Of a DNA stretch of 21,255 bases, positions 1 through 7,093 are shown one piece after another. Position numbers and translations under genes: made by a program. Within the stretch, counting starts at the first letter, position 1, and each line of letters begins with the position of its first letter. A model generated the notes under the pieces. The model was not told the origin of the DNA. It did no database searches and was given only the letters and a program-made list of their open reading frames with translations. The stretch comes from Emticicia sp043780375. Lineage in GTDB: Bacteria > Bacteroidota > Bacteroidia > Cytophagales > Spirosomataceae. Where the stretch lies: positions 1-21,255 of the forward strand of contig NZ_JAYWCU010000089.1 of NCBI RefSeq assembly GCF_043780375.1, in the 5' to 3' direction.

Positions 1-124
1 ACCTTGTAATTTTGTCATGTGAGTAATGCCCGTCCACTAACATAGCTAAATCAGTTGCAGTTGCCTGTCCTTGATTTACTATCAAATAATCACTATACAG
101 GTCAAATTCGGCTATTAGTTTCAT
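1..124 (-). CDS. Transposase, N-terminal fragment (cut by window edge)
   Basis: Reading down from the ATG at 122-124 the frame stays open to the window edge for 41 codons, starting MKLIAEFDLYSDYLIVNQ and continuing through ATATDLAMLVDG to YSHDKITR. An N-terminus of the form 'short tract, DYLI..., TGLS/TDLA..LLDG..SHDKITRFL' is known from DDE transposases of the IS4/IS701 type, which is my basis for the call. The catalytic DDE residues lie beyond the edge, so activity cannot be judged. The end of the insertion sequence should lie between 125 and about 181, but I could not identify a terminal inverted repeat with only one end visible. It fits a mobile-DNA-rich island. Confidence 0.6.
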   Translation of the reverse strand, partial: MKLIAEFDLYSDYLIVNQGQATATDLAMLVDGHYSHDKITR

Positions 125-181
125 GAATTTGATTAGATTTTGGTAAAATTGACAGTTTTTTGTAAATTTAAGCAGATATCA

Positions 182-355
182 CTACATAAAAGTTAATCTT
201 GCGTAACTTAAGATAATTATTATAATAATGATTACAAGAGATCCTGTCTGTTCTAGACAACCAGGTGCTTCAATTAGTTTTCCACAATTTGGGCAGTTAA
301 CTTTATCTCCATTAGGCACATATGGATAATCACAACTGGGACATTTTTGAGCCAT
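182..355 (-). CDS. Small zinc-ribbon protein with C-terminal hydrophobic segment
   Basis: A 57-codon frame starts at the ATG at 353-355 and ends with TAG at 182-184. The product begins MAQKCPSCDYPYVPNG and has two CxxC pairs (CPSC at residues 5-8, CPNC at 20-23), the pattern of a zinc ribbon. A run of valine, isoleucine and leucine at about residues 40-49 looks like a membrane anchor or start of one. The protein ends only eight residues after that segment and 57 bases from the neighbouring transposase start, so its C-terminus may have been replaced by the insertion sequence. The paired cysteines argue for a real gene, but no function can be assigned. Upstream there is no visible Shine-Dalgarno sequence. 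Confidence 0.5.
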   Translation of the reverse strand: MAQKCPSCDYPYVPNGDKVNCPNCGKLIEAPGCLEQTGSLVIIIIIIILSYARLTFM

Positions 356-706
356 TTTAAATTGCTTATAAACGCCTACTCTTTCAAAATTGCAGTTTTC
401 GGCTTCGCTGGTGAGTTTTATAAAGCCTCACAAAATATTTTAAAGTGTCTTTTATTATTGAGCTTTGTCTTACAAAACGAGGTCTGTCTATAATTGCCCA
501 CAACGAAAAAGTATTTATAAAGAAGGGGAAATTTGGAACTCGTCAGCCCGTAACTGATGCTGGGTTTTGTTCCAAAGTTGAGTTACTTCCAACTGCTTCA
601 TAGTATTTAGTCCGACGGTGAAAATGTTGATTAATGTACTGATGTTCAATTACTTACGTTCGCCCACTTTGTCATAAATAGTATGTTGGCTGCTGCCCTT
701 TTTGTC
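356..706. other. Gene-free structured stretch
   Basis: No frame of useful length with recognisable protein features lies here on either strand. The stretch does contain ordered inverted repeats: an 8-bp outer stem, TTTGGAAC at 532-539 with GTTCCAAA at 569-576; an inner CAGC/GCTG pair (544-547 with 559-562); and a second small stem, AGTTG at 576-580 with CAACT at 590-594. This could be a folded recombination site, an RNA structure or the relic of a dispersed repeat. I cannot decide between them from one copy. Confidence 0.35.
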
Positions 707-1369
707 TTACTGTTTTACATCTTGCAATTGTCTAAGCTCTTTGTCAAGAAAGTGTTCTATTGAATTTCTGTTTTGCAAAGAAGGGTCAGACTTTAATTTG
801 TCAGATAAATTTCTTAATATCTGTTTTACTCTTAATGGTGATTTATTATGAAACTCTTTTATCTTTTCTTGGACTATTTGTGAAACATCTTTTGGCATAT
901 GATAGCTAAGATTTACACCTAACATTGTTGGAAAGATTTCGCCATAGGCTTCATCTACTTCTTCTGTTGTTGGTTTTAATGCAATATAATTGTAAATAAA
1001 GTCTGGTCTAATGTAACAACTTACAGGATATTTATCAGCTCCAAAGCTTTTAACAACAGCTTTGTATGTTGAAGTGTCCTTGGATAGCCACCATGTTTTA
1101 TATCCAAAAATTCCAGTATCAGAAGATTCGTTTCCTTTATTGCGTAAATAATAAATTGCCAAAATCATTTCTGCGTCATTTTGAGCCTTAATATCATGGT
1201 CTTTTTTGTAACTTAATACCTCAGTTAGTTTTACTTTATCGTCTGGGTTAACTTTTATATCCCACATTTGATTTGAAATAAAAGTTATCCCAAATGTGTC
1301 CAACAGATAAGTAATTAGTTCTTGTTTTACTGTTTTTAAATTTGGGTCAATGAAATTATCTATAAACTT
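707..1369 (-). pseudogene. PIN-domain-like protein, 3' part after frameshift
   Basis: This frame is open from 1369 down to a TAA at 707-709, in a register shifted by one base from the upstream part (1360-2151). It has no plausible start where it begins: the first in-frame TTG is at 1301-1303, and the codons before it (DNFIDPNLKTVKQELITYL) read as ordinary protein, so this is the continuation of the upstream gene rather than a separate one. It carries two conserved-looking acidic residues, in KAQNDAEMILA and in WWLSKDTSTY, which fit the third and fourth acidic positions of a PIN nuclease fold. The C-terminus is basic and helical. The break is described under findings. Confidence 0.55.
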
Positions 1370-2151
1370 TCAAAATCTTTAATTTCACCTTTTCTTTTTG
1401 CATAAAAATAAGAACGAATTAAAATTTCGTCAATAAATAATAATTCATGTTCGTCTGATAGGTAGAATTTTTCTTGCTGTTGAAACATACTATAATACTT
1501 ATTACTGACCATCTTGAAATGAGAAACTAATTCATCAAGTAGTGTTTCATTTATAAATAATGATATACCTGCTTTATTTGCCCCGATTAGTAGATTCCAA
1601 TGCCTTCTATTCCCATCAGGTAAAAAATATTCAGATAAAGCTGGAATTATTATAGAATTGTCAACAAACACTTTAAGTTGAGATGCTAAGGTTTGAAAAT
1701 AAGTTGAGAGTTTAGGCTCCCATTGAAGCAAAAACATCATCATATATGTATTTGACAAACTTTTTAAAAATCTATTTTGCTCTTTACTTCCATTATAAAC
1801 TATATCACGAATTGCTAAATGTAAGGCGGTTTTAACTTTTTCCTTATTTCCAAGAATCACTGAACTTTCATCCACTGCTGAACTGATAACATCATTCAAA
1901 TTTTGTTCAATAACAGAATGGCTATCTCCATGTAAAACAAAATTTGAGAATTCTAATCCTTGTTTAGAAAAAATTTTATTAAATACTTTCGTTATCAAGC
2001 TCTCAATATCCTTAACCTTTACATCAATATCTTTAAAATATTTTTTGATGGTATCTTGGGTTTGAGCATAAAAATCATTGTAAAGTAATTCATCTTTTAA
2101 ATTTCTTTCGCCAATTTCACATCTTGTTTCATAAGGTAAACAATAAGCCAA
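1360..2151 (-). pseudogene. PIN-domain-like protein, 5' part before frameshift
   Basis: The 263-residue frame ends prematurely at TAG 1360-1362 (last residues KDFESL). At residues 161-171 it has VFVDNSIIIPA, the hydrophobic strand followed by aspartate that opens PIN nuclease domains, then NETLLDELVSH at 201-211 with the expected helical acidic residue. With the 3' part, all four PIN acidic positions would be present. Adding one base at the junction makes 707-2151 exactly 482 codons including stop. The helical first 150 residues are not recognised. The start is uncertain: TTG at 2149-2151 is the first usual start codon, but the same frame is open and protein-like up to 2256 (SSNYSSGIYEGKIKERLHAL), with no ATG, GTG or TTG before that. 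PIN assignment is inference from motif spacing; a ribonuclease role would be the family expectation. Confidence 0.5.
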
Positions 2152-2324
2152 TCTCTTTGTGTGAAATTTTATTTTTCTTGGTTTTGTAGTCAGAGCATGA
2201 AGTCTTTCTTTAATTTTACCTTCATATATACCACTTGAATAATTAGATGAAAATACCTAATATTACAGAATTTTTTAATCCATTATAATTCAAATAACTA
2301 CCTATTTATCGAATAACCAAAATT

Positions 2325-2924
2325 ATGCCAAGAAATGTCGCTTATTTAAGGGTTTCAACTGTTGACCAAGACCTCGAAAAAAACAAATCTCAACTTCTGC
2401 ACCTTGCCAATGATAAAAATTTAGGTAAAGTTGAATTCGTTGAAGAAAAGGCTTCGGGAAGAATTCATTGGAGAGAAAGAAAAATCGGAGACATTGTTGA
2501 AGCACTTACTTCGGGAGATACCATACTGTTAAGTGAATTTTCTCGATTGGGTAGAAGTATGCTTGAGTGCATGGAAATAATTTCTATAGCCACTCAGAAA
2601 GGCATCAAGATTTATACGGTTAAAGGAAACTGGCAATTGGACGATACCATTCAGAGTAAAGTAATGGCAATGGTCTTTTCAATGGTTGCTGAAATAGAAA
2701 GAGACTTGATTTCTAAAAGAACTAAAGAGGCACTGCAAACTAAAAAGGCTAATGGAGTAAAACTCGGAAGACCGATAGGTGCTGGGAAAAGTAAATTGGA
2801 TAAATATAAAGTTGAGATTGAAGCACTACTTAGTAATGGCTCAACTAAAAAATTCATTGCTAAAAGATATAACTCTTCTGAGTCAAATCTTTTTAACTGG
2901 TTGCAGAAAAACAAATTGGCATAA
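2325..2924 (+). CDS. Serine recombinase (resolvase/invertase family)
   Basis: The 199-residue product has the small serine recombinase layout. The nucleophile region is YLRVSTVDQD, with Ser11 as predicted catalytic serine. There is LSEFSRLGRSMLE around residues 69-81 (the conserved arginine-containing DRLxR-type motif), then a long helix with MVAEIERDLISKRTKEAL, then GRPIGAG at about 149-155. The C-terminal tail ends in a helix-turn-helix-like stretch (STKKFIAKRYNSSESNLFNWL). Such enzymes cut all four strands at a crossover site through a 5' phosphoserine link. It starts at the ATG 2325-2327, diverging from the broken PIN-like gene over a 173-base gap or less. It looks intact. Paired 13-bp direct repeats just downstream (2973-3008) could be part of its site. 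Confidence 0.85.
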   Translation: MPRNVAYLRVSTVDQDLEKNKSQLLHLANDKNLGKVEFVEEKASGRIHWRERKIGDIVEALTSGDTILLSEFSRLGRSMLECMEIISIATQKGIKIYTVKGNWQLDDTIQSKVMAMVFSMVAEIERDLISKRTKEALQTKKANGVKLGRPIGAGKSKLDKYKVEIEALLSNGSTKKFIAKRYNSSESNLFNWLQKNKLA

Positions 2925-2972
2925 ATATTTTTCTGTATTAAATTTCAAAACCAAATCAAAAATATGAATTCG

Positions 2973-3008
2973 AGATTTCGTTTGGTCGTTTTTCAAGATT
3001 TCGTTTGG
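2973..3008. repeat. Pair of 13-bp direct repeats
   Basis: AGATTTCGTTTGG occurs at 2973-2985 and again at 2996-3008, a 23-base period. The pair lies between the serine recombinase gene and the remnant of another resolvase, so a recombination or accessory binding site is possible. The match is exact, but the function is inference. Confidence 0.45.
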
Positions 3009-3012
3009 ACCA

Positions 3013-3078
3013 CTACACATCAGTTTGTAAGTTAGGGTTTTGTTCAAGTGTTGAAACCCTTGCGTATCCGATTAGCAT
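3013..3078 (-). pseudogene. Remnant of a second serine resolvase (first 21 codons)
   Basis: From the ATG at 3076-3078 the minus strand reads MLIGYARVSTLEQNPNLQ and then stops at TAG 3013-3015, three codons after the last residue shown. This is the unmistakable N-terminus of a Tn3-type/Hin-like resolvase, with the catalytic serine in YARVST, but the rest of the roughly 190-residue protein is absent. The break falls beside the 13-bp direct repeats and downstream of the intact recombinase, so an insertion or deletion has replaced the remainder. It is debris of an older mobile element. Confidence 0.7.
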
Positions 3079-3158
3079 AAAAAAGTAAATTAAGTCGTTG
3101 ATTCATAAAGATACTTAACTTTGATTTATTTACCAAGTTTCTTTACTTATAATGCACC

Positions 3159-3189
3159 AAAAAAGGCTCGATTTCGTCGAGCCTTTTTT
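3159..3189. terminator. Bidirectional intrinsic terminator
   Basis: A perfect 13-bp stem (3159-3171 with 3177-3189) encloses a 5-base loop. It has a GC-rich core, GGCTCGA/TCGAGCC, and six A on the left and six T on the right, so it can act on both strands. It separates the recombinase debris from the restriction operon that starts about 130 bases further on. Confidence 0.85.
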
Positions 3190-3244
3190 GAGTAAAGAAA
3201 ACGGTGGTTTGGTTAACAATTCAAAAAGTAAGACAAAACCTTCG

Positions 3245-3252
3245 TATATTTG
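3245..3252 (+). promoter_or_regulatory. Possible -7 element of the hsd operon promoter
   Basis: TATATTTG matches the Bacteroidota -7 consensus TAnnTTTG and lies about 70 bases before the original hsdM start and just after the terminator. No TTTG -33 element is seen at the usual spacing, so support is partial. Confidence 0.3.
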
Positions 3253-3320
3253 AGCGTTATAGCCAATACAAAAAAAACGATAACAAGACCAATAAATTAA
3301 AATCTATTAATCAACTAACC

Positions 3321-3419
3321 ATGTCAAAAATATCCCTTACTAAACTTAACGGCTTTCTTAAAATACAGTGCGATGATTTGAGAGCGGCAGGATTAGATGC
3401 CTCAGAGTATAAAGATTAA
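3321..3419 (+). pseudogene. hsdM: hsdM first 32 codons, cut off by an in-frame TAA
   Basis: From ATG 3321 the frame reads MSKISLTKLNGFLKIQ and on to LDASEYKD, then TAA at 3417-3419. Three codons later, in the same frame, come ATG and LFLKRVND. Type I methyltransferase subunits normally have an N-terminal helical segment reading roughly 'LRGxxDASEYKxYIxxMLFLKRLSD', so the stop stands where a tyrosine codon (TAT or TAC) is expected. The stop therefore splits one ancestral gene of 3321-5918. Whether translation ends, is read through, or restarts at ATG 3429 cannot be told from sequence. Confidence 0.8.
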
Positions 3420-3428
3420 ATCATTGCA

Positions 3429-5918
3429 ATGTTATTTCTGAAAAGAGTAAATGATATGTTTGATGTAGCACAAATAACCCGTGAAAATAATTTAAAGAGA
3501 GAACACCCAAATATTACTCAGGCTCAACTCGATAGAGAACTTGAGATTGAAAATGCAATCGAATATGAGTTTTTTGTGCCAGCCGATGCAAGGTGGGAGG
3601 ATTTGCAGATGCTTACCGAAAATATTGGTGATGGCTTAACGGTAGCTCTCAATTCAATTGAAAATTCTCGAAAGGAAATTTTGGAAGGGGTACTAAGTGG
3701 CACAAAATTTAATGCCTTAAAATCTAATGGTGATAAACTATTAACCGATGAAGTGCTTAAAGAATTGTTGGATAATTTCAATAAGATGGAATTGAAAGAC
3801 GAAAACTTTGAGTTTCCCGATTTGTTGGGTGCTGCTTATGAGTTTTTGATTAAACATTTTGCTGAAAGTGCAGGTAAAAAAGGTGGCGAATTTTATACGC
3901 CTTCCGAAGTAGTTCAACTCATGGCTTTCATTTTGCAGCCTGGCGAAAGAGCGTCTATGAGTGACCCAACTGTTGGTTCTGGCGGTTTGCTTATTACATT
4001 GAGAAATTATGTGGAAGCACGCTATGGCAATGCCCGAAACTTATCCATTTTTGGGCAAGAACTCAAGGAGGGCATTTACAAAATGTGTAAAATGAACATG
4101 ATTTTTCACGGAATAAAAAACGCCAATATCAAAATGGGCGATACGCTGGCAAATCCTTTGCTTAAAAAAGATGGTGTATTGCTAAAATTCGATATTGTAG
4201 TAGCAAATCCGCCTTTTTCGCTCAACTACAAAGTTGAAGGAATGCAGCACAAAGAACGTTTTCAAAACTGGACAAGCACCAAAAAACAAGCAGACTTTAT
4301 GTTTCTGCAACACATGGTTTCGACGCTAAATAATGATGGGCGTATGGCGGTTGTGATGCCTCACGGAGTGCTGTTTCGTGGTGGAGAAGAACAAAAGGTG
4401 CGTAAAAGATTAATCGAAGCGGGACTTATAGAAGCTATTATTGGTTTGCCGCCTGGTTTGTTTTTTGGAACAGGTATTCCTGCGAGCTTAATTATCATCA
4501 ATAAGCACGGTGCTGGCGAACGTGAGCATGTGCTTTTTATTAATGCCGACAAAGAATACAAAGAAGGAAAAAATCAAAATAAACTCCGTTCGGAAGATAT
4601 TGATAAAATTAGTTGGGTGTATCATAACAAAATCCAATTGGAGAAGTACAGCAAACTGGTGCATAAAAATGATATAAAAAAAGAAGAATATAACTGCAAT
4701 ATTCGCCGATACGTTGATAATTCGCCACCTGCCACGGCTCACGATGTGCATGCACACCTGAAAGGCGGTATTCCTGTGGCAGAAATAAATGCCTTGGATA
4801 CCGATTTTGAGTGCTACGAGGGCTTGAAAGAAAGTTTGTTTACTGACCTTAAAAAAGGCTACGACCAATTTGTTGATGCCATCGACAGCAAAGAAAAAAT
4901 CAAAGAATTTATTGATAACAGCACAGGAAAAGCCCAAGCCTTTGCTAAATATACGGCAAAGGTAAATGAGTTTTGGGCAATCGTTTTACCCAAAATAGAA
5001 GCCCTACCGACCGATAAAAGCGTTTTTGGTTTTACGAAACATTGCACGGGTGAGTTTTCGGCTATTATGGGCGGTATTGGCAATCCTTTGCTTTCTGAAT
5101 TTCAATTACGAGGTTCGTTTGCTCAATACATTGAGGATTTGAAGTATGATTTTAAATCAGTGGCTGCCAGTGCATGGAAAGCTGAACTGATACCCGATGA
5201 TGAGATTTTGGAAAGTCAGTATCCTGAGGTATTAGAAAAATACAGAAATGCTTTGGCAAGACGTGATGAGTTGGAAGCAATGTTTGAAACCGTAAATGAG
5301 CTGGAAGAAGGCGAATGGAATGAAGACGATTACGAGGCGATTCCGAAAAAAACAATTACCGAAATAAAGGACCGAATTAAGGTAAATATCAAGCAAAAAA
5401 CTGTTCTGACAAAGGAATTTGCGAAAATAAACAAGCAAATAAAGGCTTACGAAAAAGATGTGAATGCTAAAAACACTCCACCTGAAAAGCTAAAAGTTGC
5501 CGAAGATGAAATAGCACAACTAACAGCGAAAGCCACCGAAATAGAGCATGAAATAACGCCTATTGATGATGCCATAAATGCTGATACCGAGAGAATAAAA
5601 AAGCACGTGGCTTTGGAAGATGAACTAAAACAATGCAGAATCGAAGTAAAAGAAATTGAACGCTATAAAGCCACGCTGGTAGAACAGGCAAGAGCAAAAA
5701 TAACTGTAGAAGAAGCCAAAGAACTCATCATAAAACGCTGGGAACGAACCCTACACAGTGTAATAACAGGCTACCAAGAAAACCATACCCGAAACTTGAT
5801 AAATGCAGTAAGCGAGTTTTGGGATAAATACACAACCACGCTCGACGATGTATTGATGGCAAGAGAAAAAGAAACTAAATTATTGAACACTTTTTTAATG
5901 GAATTGGGCTATGAGTGA
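3429..5918 (+). CDS. hsdM: Type I restriction-modification DNA methyltransferase subunit M
   Basis: The 829-residue frame carries the N6-adenine methyltransferase core. KGGEFYTPSEVVQLM is near residues 151-165; the S-adenosylmethionine motif I, DPTVGSGGLL, is at 179-188 (valine where cysteine is common); and catalytic motif IV, NPPF, is at 260-263. With HsdS it methylates adenine at the bipartite target, and it is also needed for restriction by HsdR. It is much longer than the usual 500-550 residues. The second half, about 520-829, is charged and helical, with probable coiled coil around 620-760 and a C-terminal block ending in FWDKYTTTLDDVL...LLNTFLMELGYE. The ATG 3429 start is an effect of the upstream TAA at 3417-3419; the ancestral start is 3321, so this form lacks 36 N-terminal positions. 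It overlaps hsdS by 8 bases. Confidence 0.9.
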   Translation: MLFLKRVNDMFDVAQITRENNLKREHPNITQAQLDRELEIENAIEYEFFVPADARWEDLQMLTENIGDGLTVALNSIENSRKEILEGVLSGTKFNALKSNGDKLLTDEVLKELLDNFNKMELKDENFEFPDLLGAAYEFLIKHFAESAGKKGGEFYTPSEVVQLMAFILQPGERASMSDPTVGSGGLLITLRNYVEARYGNARNLSIFGQELKEGIYKMCKMNMIFHGIKNANIKMGDTLANPLLKKDGVLLKFDIVVANPPFSLNYKVEGMQHKERFQNWTSTKKQADFMFLQHMVSTLNNDGRMAVVMPHGVLFRGGEEQKVRKRLIEAGLIEAIIGLPPGLFFGTGIPASLIIINKHGAGEREHVLFINADKEYKEGKNQNKLRSEDIDKISWVYHNKIQLEKYSKLVHKNDIKKEEYNCNIRRYVDNSPPATAHDVHAHLKGGIPVAEINALDTDFECYEGLKESLFTDLKKGYDQFVDAIDSKEKIKEFIDNSTGKAQAFAKYTAKVNEFWAIVLPKIEALPTDKSVFGFTKHCTGEFSAIMGGIGNPLLSEFQLRGSFAQYIEDLKYDFKSVAASAWKAELIPDDEILESQYPEVLEKYRNALARRDELEAMFETVNELEEGEWNEDDYEAIPKKTITEIKDRIKVNIKQKTVLTKEFAKINKQIKAYEKDVNAKNTPPEKLKVAEDEIAQLTAKATEIEHEITPIDDAINADTERIKKHVALEDELKQCRIEVKEIERYKATLVEQARAKITVEEAKELIIKRWERTLHSVITGYQENHTRNLINAVSEFWDKYTTTLDDVLMAREKETKLLNTFLMELGYE

Positions 5919-7089
5919 GTGGAAAGAAACTAATATTGGCAAGCTTGCTACTTTCTCAAAAGGAAGACTTACAGTTCAGAGTGACAATATAGAAGATGGC
6001 TATTTGCCATTGATAAATGCAGACGCAGTAAATGGTAAACCGATTCTTTTTAGTCATACAAAAGGAGCTGTATTATGTGAAGAGAATGATATTTTGATGC
6101 TTTGGGATGGCGAAAGAAGTGGATTAGTAACTATTGGGCATAATGGGGTTGTAGGTTCTACCTTTTCAAAACTTCAAACTATAGATGGGATTGATTCTAA
6201 ATACCTTTTCTATTTCCTTTATAATAAATTTTCTTGGATTCAAAATAACAGAACAGGAACAGGAGTTCCCCATGTTCCGAAGGATATTGCAAAAATTCTT
6301 TTCGTAAAATACCCAGAAGATAAAAATGAACAACGTAAAATCGCCAAAATTCTTTCTTCGGCAGATACTGTAATAGAAAAAACACAAGTAACGATTGCCA
6401 AATACAAAGCCATCAAACAGGGAATGTTGAATGATTTATTTACTCGTGGCATTGATATAAAAACAGGCAAACTTCGCCCAAGCTATGCCTATGCACCAGA
6501 GTTGTATAAAGAAAGTGCCTTGGGTTGGATTCCGAAGGAGTGGGAGGTGGATAAGTTGGGGGAATTAATAAAGGTTTCAAGTGGTGAAGGTTTAACACTT
6601 AATAATATAAAAATAGGTTCTTACCCAGTCTATGGTGGCAATGGAATTAATGGCTATCATTCAGAGTACTTATTCGCAGAGAAAAGACTTATCATTGGAA
6701 GAGTTGGTGAATATTGTGGTAATGCCTACATAACACAATCATTTTCATGGGTGACAGATAACGCATTAATAGTTTCTTATATCGAAAAAGAATTTGATTT
6801 TGATTTTTGGGTTACTTATCTTAATTTTCTTAACTTGAATTCTTTTGCTTATGCAGCAGCTCAACCTGTAATAACTGGTGGAATCATCAACAAAATACCA
6901 ATTGTAAGAATATCTCTTACAGAACAAAAAGCTATCTCAAAGAGGATTTTAGCCATTGACCAGAAAATAAGTGTTGAGCAACTCTACTTACAAAAGCTAC
7001 AACAGTTAAAATCTGGCTTAATGGCAGATTTGTTGAGTGGCAAAAAATTAGTGACCATTCCAGAATCAATTGAACCCCAAACAACTTAA
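5911..7089 (+). CDS. hsdS: Type I restriction-modification specificity subunit S
   Basis: The 392-residue product has two target-recognition domains (about residues 1-138 and 205-345). These are separated by a conserved helical spacer (EQRKIAKILSSADTVIEKT at 140-158, running on through KQGMLNDLFTRGI) and followed by a matching C-terminal helix (EQKAISKRILAIDQKI ... LQQLKSGLMADLLSGKK). Each domain reads half of the bipartite DNA target, and the helices set the spacing and bind HsdM. GWIPKEWEV at 205-213 is the standard entry to the second recognition domain. The start codon overlaps the end of hsdM by 8 bases, which indicates translational coupling. Both halves are present. The target sequence cannot be predicted. 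Confidence 0.93.
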   Translation: MSEWKETNIGKLATFSKGRLTVQSDNIEDGYLPLINADAVNGKPILFSHTKGAVLCEENDILMLWDGERSGLVTIGHNGVVGSTFSKLQTIDGIDSKYLFYFLYNKFSWIQNNRTGTGVPHVPKDIAKILFVKYPEDKNEQRKIAKILSSADTVIEKTQVTIAKYKAIKQGMLNDLFTRGIDIKTGKLRPSYAYAPELYKESALGWIPKEWEVDKLGELIKVSSGEGLTLNNIKIGSYPVYGGNGINGYHSEYLFAEKRLIIGRVGEYCGNAYITQSFSWVTDNALIVSYIEKEFDFDFWVTYLNFLNLNSFAYAAAQPVITGGIINKIPIVRISLTEQKAISKRILAIDQKISVEQLYLQKLQQLKSGLMADLLSGKKLVTIPESIEPQTT

Positions 7090-7093
7090 TACT

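Noticed and set aside
2323..2914. Minus-strand frames over the serine recombinase gene
   Set aside because: They are shadows of a recombinase whose catalytic and DNA-binding motifs are clear on the plus strand.
3204..3320. Extension of the hsdM leader frame up to 3204
   Set aside because: The part before ATG 3321 contains the candidate promoter and has no family similarity, while MSKISLTKL is the natural HsdM start.
4488..4937. 149-codon minus-strand frame inside hsdM
   Set aside because: It is antisense to well-supported methyltransferase sequence, and its phenylalanine-rich run is the complement of lysine and glutamate codons.
7070..7093. TTG start for hsdR eight codons earlier
   Set aside because: It would overlap hsdS, and the ATG at 7094 four bases after the hsdS stop is the better start.
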